Assembly: GCA_034509925.1 (NCBI GenBank)
Contig: CM067532.1
Coordinates: 2,463,142 to 2,527,141 of the forward strand
Reading direction: 5' to 3'
Length of the DNA stretch: 64,000 nucleotides
Source of the DNA: Hirudinaria manillensis
Lineage: Eukaryota; Annelida; Clitellata; Hirudinida; Hirudinidae
The notes beneath the pieces are model-generated. The model was not told the DNA's origin. It saw only the letters and a list, made by a program, of their open reading frames with translations, and ran no database searches. Positions 1-13,292 of this stretch are shown here, piece after piece (position 1 is the first letter of the stretch; every line of letters starts with the position of its first letter). The position numbers and the translations under genes are program-made.

Positions 1-98
1 CAAAAAAGTTGTATAAAAGTTATTCAGAATGATTCCAAATTAAGGAATGGTCAGAGATGTTGATTCACAGGTGCCTTCTGCTCTTTCATCTCATTCTC

Positions 99-3000
99 TC
101 ATCTAACCTTTCCCATGATAAATGCAAACTTGCTTTCTTTCTCCCTATGAAGCAAGCCTTCCCAGGTAACCTTTCCGCAGAAGGAGCAGATGAAGAAATC
201 CGTGACGCCATCGAACATTTTCTCGGGTATCCACTCGCACTGGATGTGCACTCCGCTTGACTTTATTGTCAGATTGTCCAGGTTGACGACGGCCAGAGTT
301 GCCTTAGGTCGATAGACGAACTCCAGCTCTGCGATGGAGAGCTCGTCATCGTCGTCGTAGCGATTGTCCTCTTCCGGCAGTTCGTTGTTGAACGACTCCT
401 CCTGTATGGAGGCGGAGTCGGAAAAACTCTTGTCATTGTCTCTTGGCGATACCTGCAGGACCTCCTCCTTCTCGATCAACAGGGCATTAGTCACGTCCCG
501 TCTCTGCTTCTGTATGTCCTCGCCCAGGTGCCTATACTTTGGCAGACTGTGCACCGAGAACCTGGTGTAAGGGTTCGTGCTTCGGCCCGGGTCGATTTTC
601 ACGAGATTCCTTTTCCGGAGCCAAACGGTCTTCATGTCGGCAGACGAGAGCATGATGTGCTTGTTGCCATTGCAAGCCTAAGCGACGAGTTAATGAGTTA
701 AATTATCATTAAATGATGACATTTAAGTCGGTTAGTGAGTGAGTTTTCGGTCGGTAACGACACCAACGGCGGGGCCGGTCCTTAAAGGAACAAGAGAACC
801 GAAGCCTCAAGACCTGGCAGCGAGAGTAGAAGTCCTCCGGCATGATTCTTATGTTGAAGGACTCCAAGACGTCGAGGAGTTGTTCCTGGAGGGTCATTCC
901 TCGAACGCCATAACACATTCCCTTCTTCAGGTGGCTCCTCAACTGGAACGACAATCCTCAGTCAAGCGTTAACTCACTAAAGATTCAAATGGTTAATTAA
1001 TTGCATTAACCACTAATCGAACAGTGGCATGCTTGTGGTATGCTTATTGCCTCATGAAATGAGCTAATAAGTTAAACTATGACATTTCCCTATTGCAATG
1101 AGTGAATGAACAGATTAGTACAATGATCACGTAATTAAAATCTTGGTACTGGATAAGTGGCAGGCAAAAGACCGCTTGCAGGCACCAGTTTTATCTGCGT
1201 ACCACGGATTCCCGGTGTTGGAAAGTTTGGTAAGTTGCGGGTAGGATTAGGATAAAAGTCATAAATATTTTTTTTTTGAAGATTTGCTCATTTGAGCGGC
1301 TTAGATCTTGATCAGCTGAAGATCACTGCCAGCGAGTTGCCTTTTTCCTCTCACTTATCCAACATTCAAAATTCCCAGCCAAGTAATTTTAAATCCCAGC
1401 ACTAATTGTTAATTAATTAAGTGATTTTAATAAATTTTGCTTGTTTGGCTTGCACAATGAGCCCAAAATCACTCACGTATTCAAAAGGCATTCCTGATGT
1501 CAGAATGATTCTATGCTGGGCCTTTGAAATCTGTTATAAATTAAAGAAAAATATATGAAAAGCCTTTGCATGCATTTCATGAAATGTCCCATTATAATAT
1601 TTAAAATATTTCAATATAATATTTCATTAACTACCTGAATAGATATTAAAATTATATTGATAAACTAAACGACCATCGGTCGGTACAACATAATTGTGCT
1701 AGTATTATTAAATTACGTAACTTTCTAAACAATTGCATTTCCAAAAACTCACGACCAACAATGTCTACACATAATCAAAACATAAGTTTTGTCACCATGG
1801 ACAACAAAGATCTGCTCATTTACGCTACATTCCTCCACGTGCGGCAATAACTCTCCAGATCCCTTCGGTGTTCAGTTTGGTTCAGTCCAGTTCAGTGGTA
1901 AGTGTCTGGGAAGATGCAAAGGACTCACTTCGATGGTCCTGAGTTCATCGTCCTCCTCTGACAACAGGTAGGTGTCGACGCCACAATGTCGCAGCAGCTT
2001 CGCGAGCGGCGCCAAAGCCGAGTCGCAGACGAACTTCAGCTCCGTGACGGGCCTCAAGTTCTTCCTGGTCGTCGAAATGATCAAATTGTTCCTGACGTCC
2101 CAGTCGCGACTCTTCCTCAGCTTCGAGTCTTCCTTTTCCGACGCATAAAAAAACAGAAAAAGTAGAAGTTTCATTTTCATTTTCCCCTATACGAGGAGCA
2201 AGGGACACAAAAGCAAAGTCAAGTGCAGGTCAACCGGTGCAACTATATAACGACACAAAAAAAAAAAGTACGAACGGAAATGATTACGCTAGCCGGGGAG
2301 AGCTCGCGACGGTGGTGCGTGCGTCGGCAGCTAAGAAGGGCCGTCCGTCCGTCCACGTACTCACCCGTTTGGAACTGAGGATTGAAGTCCTGAAGTCCTG
2401 CTCCTGGAGTTCGGAGGCCACCAACTCTCGGTTGTTCGCGAGGAGGAATTTGTAGATCTCGACAAGGCAGAAGGCATCGAGTGCTGCGGAGATTTTTTTG
2501 GCAACAAAGGGTGAGGATTACACTCGGTGGATTTAATTTTGCTCAATAACAATAATAATTTGTCGAATCAATTAGACGGATTCCACTGAATAATCATCAC
2601 TCAACAACGTTACCTGATAATTCATAACTGGCTGGTTAACCAAATTCGTTATAACCCCCTTCAAGCTCTAGCTTTAACAATTAATAATGCATTTAGAACT
2701 AAAACCAATCTATTTAATAAAGATTGACAATATAAGTAAATACACATTGTCAATGTAATATTGTCAAGTAAGAGTTTATTATGAATTTACATTACCTATT
2801 GACCGTGTAAAATTATAAATCACGGATGTCACTTAAAATCATTTAACCCACGAATTCATGCTCATTTGTTATCTGGGAAAAAAAACACCCCGAGCAGACC
2901 TGCATAGGACAACTGCTTTGTCCTCAAGGGTCGTCTGCCCCAATCGGAAACTTGCTGGGACTTATCGAGGGGTTTCCCGAGACACCTGGCCACCAGGTCG

Positions 3001-6000
3001 CTAAGGCCTCTGACGTCTGTGGTCCATCCGTCGATCATGAAAGTCTGGTCCTGCAGCTGTTTGAGGAATGGAAATTTACAATAAACGATAATTTATATTT
3101 TATTTAAATTTATTTATATTTATCTATATTTTTTATTTCTTGTTATAACGAGTGAGCAAATTTTTCAGCCTATCGGATCCTTTCTGTGTTTTGAAGAGGC
3201 ACACTTCTCTAGAGTTCACCATATCCTTGACAAGGACTGCTGCAACAAAACAAAAGAAAAAACCAAGGTATGACCTTGACATGGATGGATTCGAGGTCAA
3301 AGAGGTTGAACTGCCTCAGCATCGGCAATATGAAGGGAAAAGTCTTCTTCAACATGAAGATGTCCTCACGCAGCGAGTACCCTGAGAAAACAAACATCGT
3401 CGTCTTTGCGTGCGCACTTGCTCTTACTTTACCAATTAATATAAATATAAATAAATAGTACAAAAAAAATAATATAAATCAGGCGTCCTTTCCTCAGCCA
3501 AAGCTAGGACATCGGAACGTCTAAGATTCATATCAATTTTCCACGTGCAAATGCTCGGCACTCAGTCTTAGATTAATATTTCTTAGGATAAATATTAATC
3601 ACGTGATAAATATTAATCCCCTCTACTCACCGATGATGAGAACGTCGGGATTGCAAAAGGTGCTCTCGAAAAACTTGATCCACTCCGACTCCTTCAAGGT
3701 TTCCAGCAGGGACGTCACGTCGATAAGGAAGGCCTCATTTTCCGTAGCCAGCTGGATCAGGGACAGCCTGGAAAGGGAAAGTCGTACATGGAAATTCCAT
3801 GCCTCACACACACCTGAAATTTCAACTCACTTAATCGTGCAATTTACATACTCAATCAATTTTGTACGGACTTTGATATCAGTTAATTATCAACTATTGT
3901 TAGTTAAAACTTCATAGAGCTGGCAGAGTCCTGATATGCAATGTTTAGTGTTCCATTTTAAAAACCCTGCTGCATAGATACACACACATACAAACACACA
4001 GGTGATGCAGGTGAAATAAACACTAAATACGCGTCAAATACAAAAAGCCATTTCCAAATCTATTGCAGTTCAAAAGTTAAATTGAATTATTTTTTCTTTT
4101 GAAATTAAAATGAAAAAAAAAAAAAAGGGGGACCGACTTGTTCTTCCTCATCACGTTCGTGAACGCCGGCCTCCATTCCGAGTCATATCCGACGAATTTG
4201 ACTTCCTGTGGTGATTTTAAAAGGATTTGAAACATCATTCATTTTGAACTTCAAAAACCGGTTAGGTTTATTCCCGATTTAAAAGGATCCAATAGGCCCT
4301 AACCCTAACCCTTACATCCCTTTGGGATAAAATGGAGCAGGTTAACAATTGGATAAATAAATGTGAATAAAATGTAAATATATGGCTTTTTTAATAAAAA
4401 TACGAATAGAAATAGAAAGAATTTTATTACTAAGCTACCCTGCCAAACAGCGGCAAAGCCTTCAGAAACTGAGGCTTCTTGCTCAACCAGTAGATGCTGG
4501 ACATGGGCAGAGACAGTTTGTGGAATTTGTCACCTTCAAAGGAGAAAGAGGCAAACGGAGTCTCCGGGCAAATCTCGACCTGACCCTTATTCCTGGAGTT
4601 CATTCGTTCAATTCAGGTTCAAAGGTCAGCTTATTAGGTCGTGTTTAATCCTTTAACGTCCGAGTTTGCGAGCAGTATTATTGCAAGACTTTACTCAGAA
4701 AATTATGACAATCAAGTGAGTAATGACTTGATGAATGACAAACACAAAGACTATTAAATAGTGAGGTTGCAGCAGGAACTACTGGGCTTGTTTGTTGTGT
4801 TCAAAACCCGACTCCGCCTACCGAGGGAGACCATCCATCTGTCCATCCAACAGAGCAGACAGATGATGATGATGAAGAAGACAATGGTCTTCAATGATTA
4901 TGATGATGAAGACAGTAATATCTACACACTCCTTAATCTTCTTGATCACTCTATCCTTGATGATATAGGGCAGTTGGTTCTCATGTACTTTGTACTTGAT
5001 GGCCATGTTTATGGCTTCCTCCTCCTCGTAATGGTCGGTCAATTCCGTCACCAAGAAATGCTGGAGTCTCGCGTTCTTCGAGACCGCAATCTTCCGAGTG
5101 GAGGAAAATGATTTTTCCACAAACGAATTGCAGTTGACTCGTTACAAGATTACGATTAATTATTAACTAATCTACTTATTCTAATATTAGTTATTAACCA
5201 ATCTACGATTAATAAAATACTGATAACGGACTATAAACCGAGCCTGATTAATATAATAAGAATCGCAAGAGAGTTAAACCTGAACATAGGATGTTAATTA
5301 ATTTTAAATTAACTTTAATTAATATTAAATTATATTTAATTATTAATTAATAAATATTAAATTAATATTAAATTTAAAAAAAAAAGTTCAACTCAAATCC
5401 TGACATCTACAAGCTCTTCCCATTCATGGCAGGCCATTTCTTTCTGCAAAGGAATTCATATCATCATCATCATCACCTTCATCATCATTATCATCATCAT
5501 CATCATTATCATCATCATCATCATTGTCCTGAACTCAACAGTCCACCAAGGGGTCATTATTTTAATCTTATACTATATTAATATTTAAGTGGCACTTGAA
5601 TTAAACCCGATACGACCTTTGAACTTTCCAATTTTAAATTAATATTAGCTTATGAATTCATCCACAATGCACACGGGCAACTGCAGGTCTGGCAGTCCAG
5701 AAATCATCATCATCATTACCACCATCATCATCAACACCATTGTCATCAAAGCAATTCATCATCATCATTCTTTCCCTAACACGGCCTAACCAGGGTGTAT
5801 CTTTTGATGATAAGGAACTTGATGGCTTTCGAGGTCTGGTGGAAGACAATGTTCGGACAAACACCTGCGCATCGTCGCAAAAACAAATTGGCAACCAAAG
5901 CCTGATAACGGATAACGTCCATAACATCCGCGTTCAATGTTAGACCATCACAGCACAGGAAATGAAAACACATTCGTGGAAATATTACGAGTTCGTTTTG

Positions 6001-8818
6001 GAAAAACACGAGGAACACGACTATGATGATGACGATGATAGGAGGATGAAGATACCTACCCTCGCCCAGGTTATGCTTCCTGACGAGTCTCAGACCGAGC
6101 TTGAAAAGGGACTTCTGGTTCAGCTGCAGTTTCTTGACTCTCGGTATTTTATGATGCCTGACGGTGACATTGGAATGCATTAGACTCAAGACCTTCGTGT
6201 TACTGCTCACTATTGTTTAACTAATATTAATTTATTAATTGTATATGATAATTAATACTTGTTGTCTTTATTATTAAAGATGGTGGAATCGACTGAGCGG
6301 ATGTCAGGTTACAAGACGTTGCGATAATAAACGGCGCGCTTTAACGCTTAAATTATGGATCGGATAAGATGGTCTGATAAGATGCTGCATCAGTTCATTG
6401 CTGGACAGACATTGTTACAGTTGTGCCAATTTGTACCATTGGTTTTTGCACAAGACATGGCATAATTAAAGACTTACGTATAATTACGTATTATTAATAA
6501 AAAAATAATAATTAATAATAATAATATTTTGCATAAAACATGGCATAATTAATTTCATAAACAAATAAAGCAGCAAAGGATTTAAGAAAATAAATAACAA
6601 AGCATTTGACAAACAATGATAGAAACTTTAAAAAGCATTAATTAATAAATCACAAAAAGGCAACTATAATTAAAGTTCAGACCACAGTCTAAAAGCTAAT
6701 TATAATTTTCTGTGTTTTTTTTTCTTATTAATTTACTCTGAAAACCTACTCGTAAAAGTTTTCAATTTTATTTTCGTTTTCCAGGAAGTCGTCCAAAGTC
6801 TGAATGAAGCTCTTCTGGATGTCAGGAAGGTCCTTCAGGAATCTCTCCAGCTCGGCTATGTGACCCTGGCACAGGAGCGACAGGCAAACCTACAAATGGA
6901 ATCACGGTCGCCATCAACATCCTCATCATCGTTTCTGTTGGTCATTAAAATCGATATTTAAGTATTTAAAATGATTAAGTTTGTAAAATGTCTGTAAAAG
7001 GAGCCGAAGAATTGCAGAAAACCAATTAACCTCTTCGCAAGGGAACTTTTTATGATTGCCCAGTGCTGTGATGCACCTCGATGCCTGGGCAAGTTGTAAA
7101 CATCGAAAATTGATTAACAATTATTTCTAACAACTTCCAATTAAGTTTCATCAGCACCGTCAATCAAATTCCATCTTTAATCACCAAAGGGCACCCTTGC
7201 TAAGTAATTTATTAATAACTGTCACTAAGGCTAATAGTAATAAATTATAATATAATAATAATTCATAATTACTGTTGCTAACCCCTAACTTCCAAATCAT
7301 CCCTAAATAGTTCCAACGTAGAAACTAAGCAGAAACTAAGAGAAGCTAATCTAAACCGATCGACAATTGTCACCATCACAATCATCGTCATCAACATTAT
7401 CATCATCAATTTGCTTTAACCTTCACGTAGTCGTGCCCAGTCAGGAGCCCCTTGATGAGTTCATCGTAGTTGTTCTTGTCTCCTCCCATTCCAATGCCAA
7501 AGGCCCTTTTCAGCATTCCCAAGTCAAGCGACACGGGACATTCGACGTAGAGTCTGAACGCAGCCATTTTCACCATGGCAGAAGGTTTTTTCGGATCCTT
7601 CGAGGGCTTCAAAGTCAAGCCCTCCTGGTTACTTTTACTCATTTCCACATCTTCTGGTGGCAGGGTACTCTTCCAATTGTCGACGGACTTCAGGGTTATG
7701 CCGAGAAATTTTGCTCTTTTCCCTGCAAGAGAGATTGTTAATAGGAAGGTTTTGTTATAGATTCCATGCCTTCAAATGCATTTATCTTATGTGTGTATCT
7801 TGAATATTTAAAATAAATATCACATAATTATAGTAATAATAATAGTAATAATAATAATAATATTAGTAACAAATGCATTCCTTAATTCTCCTTTTCGACA
7901 TCATTCAATGTTAACTTAAAGCCCCAGTTTTTGTAAGAATCAACTTTTGCAACCCAACATCCCAAACATTGACATTATCCACTATTCTGGTATTTCTCAT
8001 TGGTTTTAGCTCTTGTTTCATGAGGTTATGGCACAACAAATATTGGATCAATTTAATAATTCAATATTTATTAATTAAATAATTTGATCACCTTAGAAAT
8101 CTTGTTAAATTCAATTAAGTAGATAAGAAAAAAACCAACCATATTGCAAATTGTGAGAAGCCTCCATGATATACAGGATGGATTCATAGGGTTGGCTCGT
8201 CTTACTCCATTGCTCAGTTAATTTAGTGACAATTTCGTCGGTCGAAACTATTTTTTCGCGGAATGAATCTAGTATGGAATCAAGATCGTGGATGACCTCA
8301 TTATCCTCCTTCTTACCCATCTTGTACAGATCAGACTGGCTTCCTAAATTGTTTAAAAAATCTTCAAATTTTTCATTTTGATGTGATGTCTACAATTCTC
8401 TCACCAGAATTCAAGAAATTATCTCCAGCGCTTGTTGAATAAGTATGTTCAAATGTTTTCTTGGTGACACATTTAGCAAAGGAATTCTTCGACCACCGAA
8501 AACTATCATTCATTAAATTCCCCTCAATGTCTGATGTTATGCCATAACGGTGTGAGTTGCGTTCATTACAGATGATTTCCTCTTTTTCTGGACATTTGCT
8601 TTCTCTTATGAATCCATAACTTAGCCTGCACGAATCTAAATCTCCGTCGTCATAGCAGTCTTCGTCGGAGAAACTCGACGAATTCCAAGAATCATCCTCA
8701 GACGACTCATGACCAGCAGGCACACCTAAATAAGTAATGACAAATTTCAAACTATAGAGAATTCAAAATTGTGCATTGCCTCTGCTTTGCAAACAAGACA
8801 TTAACCTGTCCAGCTCAT
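99..8818 (-). CDS. EXD3: EXD3/mut-7-like 3'-5' exonuclease with Mut7-C domain, about 20 exons
   Basis: Exons I read (minus order): 8818-8806, 8725-8405, 8343-8140, 7722-7421, 6889-6750, 6157-6060, 5901-5791, 5688-5666, 5443-5411, 5090-4926, 4579-4439, 4205-4138, 3767-3631, 3381-3275, 3056-2900, 2483-2365, 2132-1929, 1530-1477, 942-814, 677-99. Phases agree throughout and give about 1034 aa. The DEDDy exonuclease core shows motif I FVGYDSEW (D525/E527), motif II GYSLRED (D592) and motif III YAALD (Y672/D676, split by an intron). A Mut7-C domain starts near residue 745 (LKFVCDSALAPLAKLLR), continues through RIILTSGMPF, and ends with two likely zinc-binding pairs, CQAC (841/844) and CSFC (1006/1009). 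The N-terminal helical half matches the general EXD3 layout. The start ATG at 8818-8816 lies in a 13-bp coding exon (MSWT). Family knowledge: metal-dependent 3'-5' exonuclease related to C. elegans mut-7. Exons 6-9 (5411-6157) are the least certain; 5688-5675 is an in-phase alternative to 5688-5666. Confidence 0.9.
5459..5768. repeat. (ATC)n microsatellite tracts in EXD3 introns
   Basis: Two imperfect ATC/TCATCA tracts, about 5459-5524 and 5700-5768, flank the proposed short exon at 5688-5666. The second fills most of a 102-bp intron. They produce Asp/Met-rich false ORFs on both strands, which are not genes. Confidence 0.85.
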
Positions 8819-10308
8819 TCGATATCCGATGTTAAATTCAAATTCTACGCTATAACGAAAATAATGGTGATGGGTGATCCCGCCTTTTAAAAGTTAACGA
8901 GAGATGGCATTTTGCCAATTTCTTAATTTTATTACAGAAGTAGCTTGCTATATCATTAACTAAAACTGATGATATTTGTTTGAGATACCTTTACAATCAA
9001 CCCAAAACAATCGCGGAATTTTATTGTTAAAAATTATCACCATATTACAATTGTAAATAACTCGTAACCGATTAATAACTCATTTCTAGAGGCAATTAAC
9101 CTTTATAAACAAAATAATGTCAAATTTCTGTATTATACAAAAAGAGGCACAGAAGCTGAGATTTCATATCACTTGGTAAATATTTCGCAATTTTGATATG
9201 TATATGAAACAGGCACAGCTTTCTAATTGAAGTGAACTAAAATTCAGTGATTTAAGGGGTAAATTTCATGGGATAGCGTCACCCAGTGGTGTAGTGAAGG
9301 TATTTGGCGCCCAAGGTAAAACGCCCAAATTTTCTCTCCTGACCCCGGACTGCCCGTCTCAGTATCTGTCAACATTCAGCTGCATCTTATAATCTAAAAT
9401 ATCAGTGCACAATTCTTCCGTCAACATCTAAAAGTTTCAAAATCTAAGCACATTGGCGGAGTACTTACTGGACATCTAAGGAAAACTAAGAAAAAAGTGT
9501 TCGATTAATCGTCTAACCAGTAGATCGAAAGCACGACTGTAATCCAGTCAAGCAGTCTGTACTTGAGGCATTGTTTGTACTGTGTTACTTAAGATAAGTG
9601 TGCATTCCACTTTTCATCATTGAGTTCATTATGTTATTTTATGTTATCATTGTGTCATTGATACTCTGAGCTCCTTTGGCCGCTTTCTCCTCTTCCCTTC
9701 ATTTTCATTGTCTCTGGTCCCACTCCTCTCGTGCCTAGACTTATGTCGTTGTTTCTCTTAATTAAATGTTAAATGTTAAGGAGACATTTAAAATTTGGTA
9801 GATTTAAAATTACACACAAAATTAAATTAATAGTTAATACTCCATCTTCTAGGATCAGACGGGTTAGATGACAGTCCTCGTCTTTAATTTGGGTAGCCCC
9901 TCTCACTCGGAAAAATATAGTAGATGTAGCTGAAAAACTGCTCAACAAGCATATGGAGGTGGCTGAGATGCTCGCTCTTTTCTCTGCATTGCCTACTAAT
10001 GATTTATGTGACGTTTTATTTTTGAACAGATGTCCGTTGTCCTAAATGAAAAACGTTAATTTAATTTTTGCGGCATATGGTACTGAATTGTAAAATGAAT
10101 TGTAAATGTTGATCGATTCATTAAATGAGTATAAGTTCAATGTATGGGGTATGAGTTAGTAACACTTCAAATTTAGGTTAAACACGACTTTTATTCAGAA
10201 GAATTTCGATCACTTTTATTCAGAGTTAATTCTATTTTACGTTACATTTTTAACCAATTATCCTCAAATATAATTAAACGTAAATTAATAATAATTTGCA
10301 TTTACGCC
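8819..10308. other. Intergenic region between EXD3 and the methyltransferase cluster
   Basis: About 1.5 kb between the divergently placed EXD3 start (minus) and the first methyltransferase start (plus), so it should hold both promoters. I see no clear TATA box or coding exon. A stretch from about 9291 reading CAGTGGTGTAG resembles the edges of some metazoan DNA transposons, but I find no matching partner or target duplication. Confidence 0.5.
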
Positions 10309-11692
10309 ATGTCCGAGCTACCTTATTCGAAAGCTCTGAAGAGGCATAGAATAAGGAAGAATGAAGCGGAACAGCTGTATCTTCTCTTTAATCGATTGGA
10401 TATTGAAGGACTGGAAAAGGTCAATTCTTGCTTGTGCATTGGAGCAGGACCTGGAGAATATGACATTGAATTCATTAAACGTCGACTCCACAACATCAAG
10501 CACATCGTTGCTGTCGATATCGACGAAGTGGGATTGAAGGAATTCGAAAGAAATGTTGCTGACAACTTGCCATCTTCTGTTCGTTGCAGTACTTTTCATT
10601 GTCTCTTGCAGGAATGGAAGTTTGAAGAAGCTGATTGTGATAAATTTGATGTCATTATTGGATTTCATATATTTTATGAGATCCAGAGTTCAGATAGAAT
10701 TCCAGTTATGAAGCGTTGCCTGAACTCTTGGTTAAAGCCAGGAGGGTTGTTGATATTCAACTACGTTACCAAGGAGGAAGTACCAGGAATGTCTACAAGT
10801 TCTATTTTGTTTGAAAAGTATATCAATCCAATTTATGAAAACATTAAAAAGGAGATTTTGGAGTTAGGAGGCGAAATCATATTGGCAGAAAAGTACAAAT
10901 GTGAGATAGATTACAGGTCAGTATTATATTTCATTTCTGAAAGTAAACCATGACAACGTTAAATAAAATTTCAACTATTTTTGCTATCCGGACGGTAGTG
11001 CCACTGCCTACTGTTGATATCCCGATGACCTTCACAATTTCAGAAAATCCTCCAAATATTTATTTTTACGAGACTACAATCAAAGATCCAATTTTAGATT
11101 GACTATTACCGAAGACCTTATCACAATGGTGATACAATATATTCACGTGGTTTAACACTACACTAAGACTAAAAATTAGTACCATTTTAAAATTACATTT
11201 TGGTATAACATTTAACAGATTAATTTTTTTATAATTTTTCTCCCTCCAATAAAAAATGGCGCCCTCTTGGTAAGCCACTGTTATTCTAAATTTGAACAAA
11301 TCAATTCTCCGAATGTACGTTATAATATAAAATAACTTCTTTAAAATAATTAAATTAATTCACGATTATCACTGTTCACTGATTTCACATAATTTCTCTT
11401 TAAATAATAACTCCCCCCTGTAGTAATTTCTTCATCTCAACTTTTTAATCTCTACCAACCAATTTCTATCTGATTTTAATGAATAAAATAACCACAATAA
11501 TTTTCGTTTTAAATAAAAATTGATATCTGCTTATTTTTCAGAGAACACGATTTTGATCTGCTTCAAATCTTCACGAAGTACAAGAAAAATTTAACAGAAG
11601 AAGAACTAAGCGAAATGTTGCAATCACTGCCCGATGGTATAGGTGCTCATTTCATTGAGCTGTGTGTTTCAAGGAAGAGAATATTGTCTTGA
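10309..11692 (+). CDS. HNMT-like class I SAM-dependent methyltransferase, copy A (two exons)
   Basis: Exon 1 is 10309-10916 (donor ACAG/GTCAGT, phase 2) and exon 2 is 11542-11692 (acceptor TTTTTCAG, stop TGA), giving 252 aa. Reading through the donor adds an intron-encoded tail of 11 residues, so the simple ORF is misleading. Residues 43-52 form SAM motif I (CIGAGPGEYD). Residues 69-72 (VDID) give the acidic residue after strand 2. FDVIIGFH (113-120) and the KPGG turn (143-146) are typical of class I Rossmann methyltransferases. The GxGxGExD signature and the small C-terminal segment after the core recall histamine N-methyltransferase-like enzymes, though the protein is shorter than HNMT (about 290 aa). 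The substrate cannot be told. First of a tandem series (13293, 16239, 19127). It carries the most divergent N-terminus of the intact copies. Confidence 0.82.
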
Positions 11693-12095
11693 ATAGAAGT
11701 AATTAGATGAAAGAAATTCAGACGCTTTACTTCATTACAATAGTTTCAGAATAGTTTGTTTGGTAGGTATAAAACTTACTTTTCCAAATTTTTTGGTTAT
11801 TGCCTAATTACTATTAATGATCGTTATAACCCCTCCCACTCTCCTTTTCGGTCGCCTTTATGGTATCTGGTCGGTGATTGTTGTCATTGAACCTGTAAAC
11901 AAAAGTTCTGCTTTAGCTATTTACTGTATGTTGCCATTCATATTCACTCTTTTCTAAGATATAAATAACATTGTAAACAAAATAGATTTTATGATGATCC
12001 TTCAAACTTCAGACGATCTTGCTGTTGCTATTATTAGTTATGATAACTTTTAATATTTGAATCTAAAGATTTCAAATTGGATTTGACTTTTGACC

Positions 12096-12101
12096 AATAA
12101 A
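12096..12101 (+). terminator. Possible poly(A) signal of methyltransferase copy A
   Basis: AATAAA hexamer 404 bases after the stop codon of copy A and before the next gene. Position fits a 3' UTR, but in AT-rich DNA such hexamers arise by chance. Confidence 0.35.
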
Positions 12102-12567
12102 AACCTCTGAATTTCAGTGTTTTGATCGATTGTTACATTAATTCAAATAAAGTACTCGTAAGTCAACTAAAAATATTCCACGTGTATGGCTTGATGACCA
12201 TAACTTCATTATATAATAAATATTTATAGTTTATTATTATAGCTTATTATAGACGGGTTTTCCCGGTTTCCTCTGTTGTAAGCAGTTGCTGAAAACTGTT
12301 GCTTCTCAACGACACTCCCATGAAGCGCAGTTAAGATACAGTAAAACCCTGTCTGTAGGGACAGCTAGATTTTGCACAAAAATAATGTCCCTGTGGGCAG
12401 TTATCCATTTTATCATCAGGTGTCAACATTAAACTATAGAGAAAAAAACGCCTTCAGGACAGCTTTTTCTCTATTCTCGGGTACCCTAATTCACTGGTTT
12501 CACTGTCTTTACTTATATCGCATTTTTCAAAATACAAACATTCGTTTCATATCCCATTTGCATTGCT

Positions 12568-12571
<4 letters not shown>

Positions 12572-12608
<37 letters not shown>
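12572..12608. repeat. (AAT)n microsatellite
   Basis: About twelve uninterrupted AAT units. On the minus strand it reads as a poly-isoleucine tail of a spurious ORF. Confidence 0.95.
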
Positions 12609-13292
12609 TCGGTTCGTTAGAGTGGCATATGACTTCAAAGCCACATTCAGCTCGTTGAATGTTGGGTATCTTCCAAATTCACGAATTACACGTCGTCTTT
12701 CCCAAGCCGTCACATGTAAATAATGGGTTTTCTCAATAAAGTTCAACTATATCTAACAGAATTAAATACCATACTTCTGTTTTCTAAAAGGAAGTCCTAC
12801 CCATCTAAGCCATAGCTTGGGTTTTAAGCGATGACTAGCTCGATCGATTGGTTAAAAAAAATGCTTGCCTAAACTACAGCTATTACTGTAGCAATTAATA
12901 GTTGTAATAAAGTAATTATTGAAGTAATAAATTAAATTTACTAATTTAATAAATTAGTAAAGAGGTAAAAAAATTAAATGACTGGTCAAGGTCACTTGAA
13001 TCATGAACTGAAGTTTTTTTAGAGCCATAATTTACTCGAAATGAAACACATGTCATTAATTATGGCGGCATCTGCGACTGAATGTTAAAATAAAAAACAA
13101 CAACAACAAATGCGAGCTTAATTAATCGATTTTAAAAGTGAACGTCATGTACGATAAATTCGAAACAGTGCGAGAATTTACAGCCTATTCAGTTTCATTG
13201 GGCAGAATTTCAATTAAATTTGTGTAGGATTAAACCATTTCTTGTTTCTATCATTCATCGCTTATTGATATTGCGTACACGTCATTCTCGAG

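Larger units (their letters stand above)
11693..13283. other. Intergenic region after methyltransferase copy A
   Basis: Holds a likely poly(A) signal for copy A (12096-12101) and an (AAT)n microsatellite (12572-12608). A short piece at 12336 reading CAGTAAAACCCTGTCTGTAG resembles a pogo/Tc1-type terminal repeat. A minus-strand reading at 12746-12610 contains HYLHVTAWERRRVIREFGRY, which looks protein-like but has no visible gene around it. No other genes seen. Confidence 0.5.

Noticed and set aside
5658-6210. Asp/Met-rich ORFs around 5740-6183
   Set aside because: They come from ATC microsatellites and from antisense of EXD3 exons.
10318-10668. Conserved minus-strand ORFs opposite every methyltransferase copy (MKSNNDIKF...)
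   Set aside because: They track the conserved sense codons; intron and motif evidence are all on the plus strand.
9291-11272. Inverted CAGTGG-type ends on both sides of methyltransferase copy A, suggesting a hAT-like element carrying the gene
   Set aside because: Only about 7-10 bases agree, and the flanks (GCGTCAC against TTATTCTA) show no 8-bp duplication.
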